A stretch of DNA of 64,000 bases from Pseudomonadota bacterium (GTDB taxonomy: Bacteria; Pseudomonadota; Alphaproteobacteria; SHVZ01), in NCBI GenBank assembly GCA_016195085.1, contig JACQAG010000084.1, positions 1 through 64,000 on the forward strand. The letters run 5' to 3'. Below are positions 63,222 to 64,000 of the stretch, piece after piece. Each line of letters opens with the position of its first letter. Position 1 is the stretch's first letter. The position numbers and the translations under genes were made by a program. A model generated the notes under the pieces. That model was not told where the DNA came from, ran no database searches, and was given only the letters and a program-made list of their open reading frames with translations.

Positions 63222-63929
63222 CTATAGGGGGCGGCGGCGGCGCCTGTCAAGGCGAGGGGGCGGTCCGCCTGCGATCTCGGCCAGCGCGGCCGGCAGCGCA
63301 TCGAAGCGATGCAGCAGGCGGTCCGCCCCCAGCTCCGCCACCGGCAGCCGCGCATAGCCGTAGCTCACCAGAATCATCGGCACGCCGGCGGCGCGCGCGG
63401 TCGCCACGTCATGCTCGTTGTCGCCGACCATGACCGCTTGGTTGGGTGCGGTCTCGAGCCGGGCCAGCGCCTCCAGAAGCACGCGCGGGTCGGGCTTGCG
63501 CACGGCCAAGCTGTCGCCGCCGACGACGGCGGAAAAGAACCGGTCGAGCCCGAGCCCGCCTAAGACCGCCGTGGTCGCCTTCAGCGGCTTGTTGGTGCAG
63601 ACGGCAAGCCGAATCCCGTCCTCGGCCAAGTGCTGCAAGGTCGGCAGGACTCCTGGATAGGGCTGGGTCAGACGGGTCGCTTCCGCCTCGTAGGCGGCAA
63701 GGAAGCGCTCGACATGCAGCTTGGAGTCGGCCGGCACGGCACCGGTCGCGGCCAGCGCCCGCTCCACCAGCCGCGTCGTGCCGTCGCCGATCATGGCCTT
63801 GATCTCCGTCAAGCCGAGCTGTCTCCGCCCCAGCGATTCGAGCAGCAGGTTGGCGGCGGCCAGGAGATCCGGGGCGCTGTCGACGAGCGTGCCGTCGAGA
63901 TCGAAAACGACGGCGCGAAGCTGCGGCAT
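63222..63929 (-). CDS. gph: Phosphoglycolate phosphatase (HAD family)
   Basis: Cytosolic phosphatase of 235 residues that clears 2-phosphoglycolate. HAD motif I is VVFDLDGTLVDS (nucleophile Asp10, acid Asp12), motif II is CTNKP, the Lys motif III is in VRKPDP, and motif IV is MVGDNEHDVATA. Length and order fit Gph of proteobacteria. The last residues are Arg-rich (LDRRRRRPL). The 71 bases between its start and the window edge show no supported gene. Confidence 0.92.
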   Translation of the reverse strand: MPQLRAVVFDLDGTLVDSAPDLLAAANLLLESLGRRQLGLTEIKAMIGDGTTRLVERALAATGAVPADSKLHVERFLAAYEAEATRLTQPYPGVLPTLQHLAEDGIRLAVCTNKPLKATTAVLGGLGLDRFFSAVVGGDSLAVRKPDPRVLLEALARLETAPNQAVMVGDNEHDVATARAAGVPMILVSYGYARLPVAELGADRLLHRFDALPAALAEIAGGPPPRLDRRRRRPL

Positions 63930-64000
63930 TGCTTGCCCTATCTCGGCCGGGGATCGTAAGACATGGTAAGAAAACGTGAGTTGGCCGGATTTCGGCCCCT

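Noticed and set aside
63963-64000. Start of a plus-strand gene at ATG 63963
   Set aside because: Only 12 codons before the window edge, without a ribosome-binding site or recognisable sequence.

Overview
The window reads as a GC-rich alphaproteobacterial chromosome segment, probably from a Rhodospirillales-like environmental lineage. The grounds are strongly G/C-biased codon use, short intergenic gaps, several solute-binding-protein importers, FdnGHI-type formate dehydrogenase with a full selenocysteine apparatus, and the style of dispersed palindromic repeats. I see no phage, plasmid or CRISPR signature. The only mobile-element traces are a possible transposase start at the left edge and an IS5-type remnant near 35.6 kb.

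Layout. 0.3-5.5 kb (minus): a Rieske oxygenase gene behind a complete FbpABC-type importer. 5.6-12.6 kb: a CUT1-type sugar importer (binding protein, two permeases, a small carboxypeptidase-regulatory-like protein, no ATPase), a Gfo/Idh/MocA oxidoreductase, a divergent DoeB-like deacylase and a NagB-like protein with altered catalytic residues. 12.7-23 kb: MFS transporter, an iron-uptake pair (cupredoxin plus FTR1 permease fused to a beta-barrel-like domain) behind Fur-like palindromes, MBL hydrolase, GrpB, a kinase fragment, EamA/LysR divergent pair, an M81 peptidase, and a hairpin-rich non-coding stretch before a universal stress protein. 23.2-25.1 kb: a secreted M23 peptidase with C-terminal GWWW repeats.

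25.3-35.6 kb: a TPP riboswitch and thiO-thiS-thiG-thiE, a MetX-like hydrolase, an undescribed 30-residue basic peptide gene, an orphan family-5 binding protein, class II aldolase, CocE-type hydrolase and MFS transporter. 35.6-41.4 kb: an IS remnant, three small minus-strand genes, and a 1310-residue SARP/BTAD-cyclase-ATPase-TPR regulator whose cyclase domain lacks its catalytic residues.

41.4-54 kb is the functional core: selD fused to a flavin oxidoreductase, the UGA(Sec)-containing fdhG, fdhB, fdhI, fdhE, selA, a Sel1-repeat protein, selB and selC (tRNA-Sec). Together they encode a periplasm-facing, quinone-linked selenoformate dehydrogenase and everything needed to load and insert selenocysteine, apart from the housekeeping seryl-tRNA synthetase.

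54-64 kb: two hypothetical genes, a lipoprotein / Asp-box exoprotein / lipoyl-domain operon in which the exoprotein carries the same GWWW repeats as the M23 peptidase, an SDR plus DSD1-like PLP enzyme, a second M81 peptidase, tRNA-Val(CAC) and gph. About nine copies or fragments of a C/G-rich palindromic repeat lie between genes throughout.
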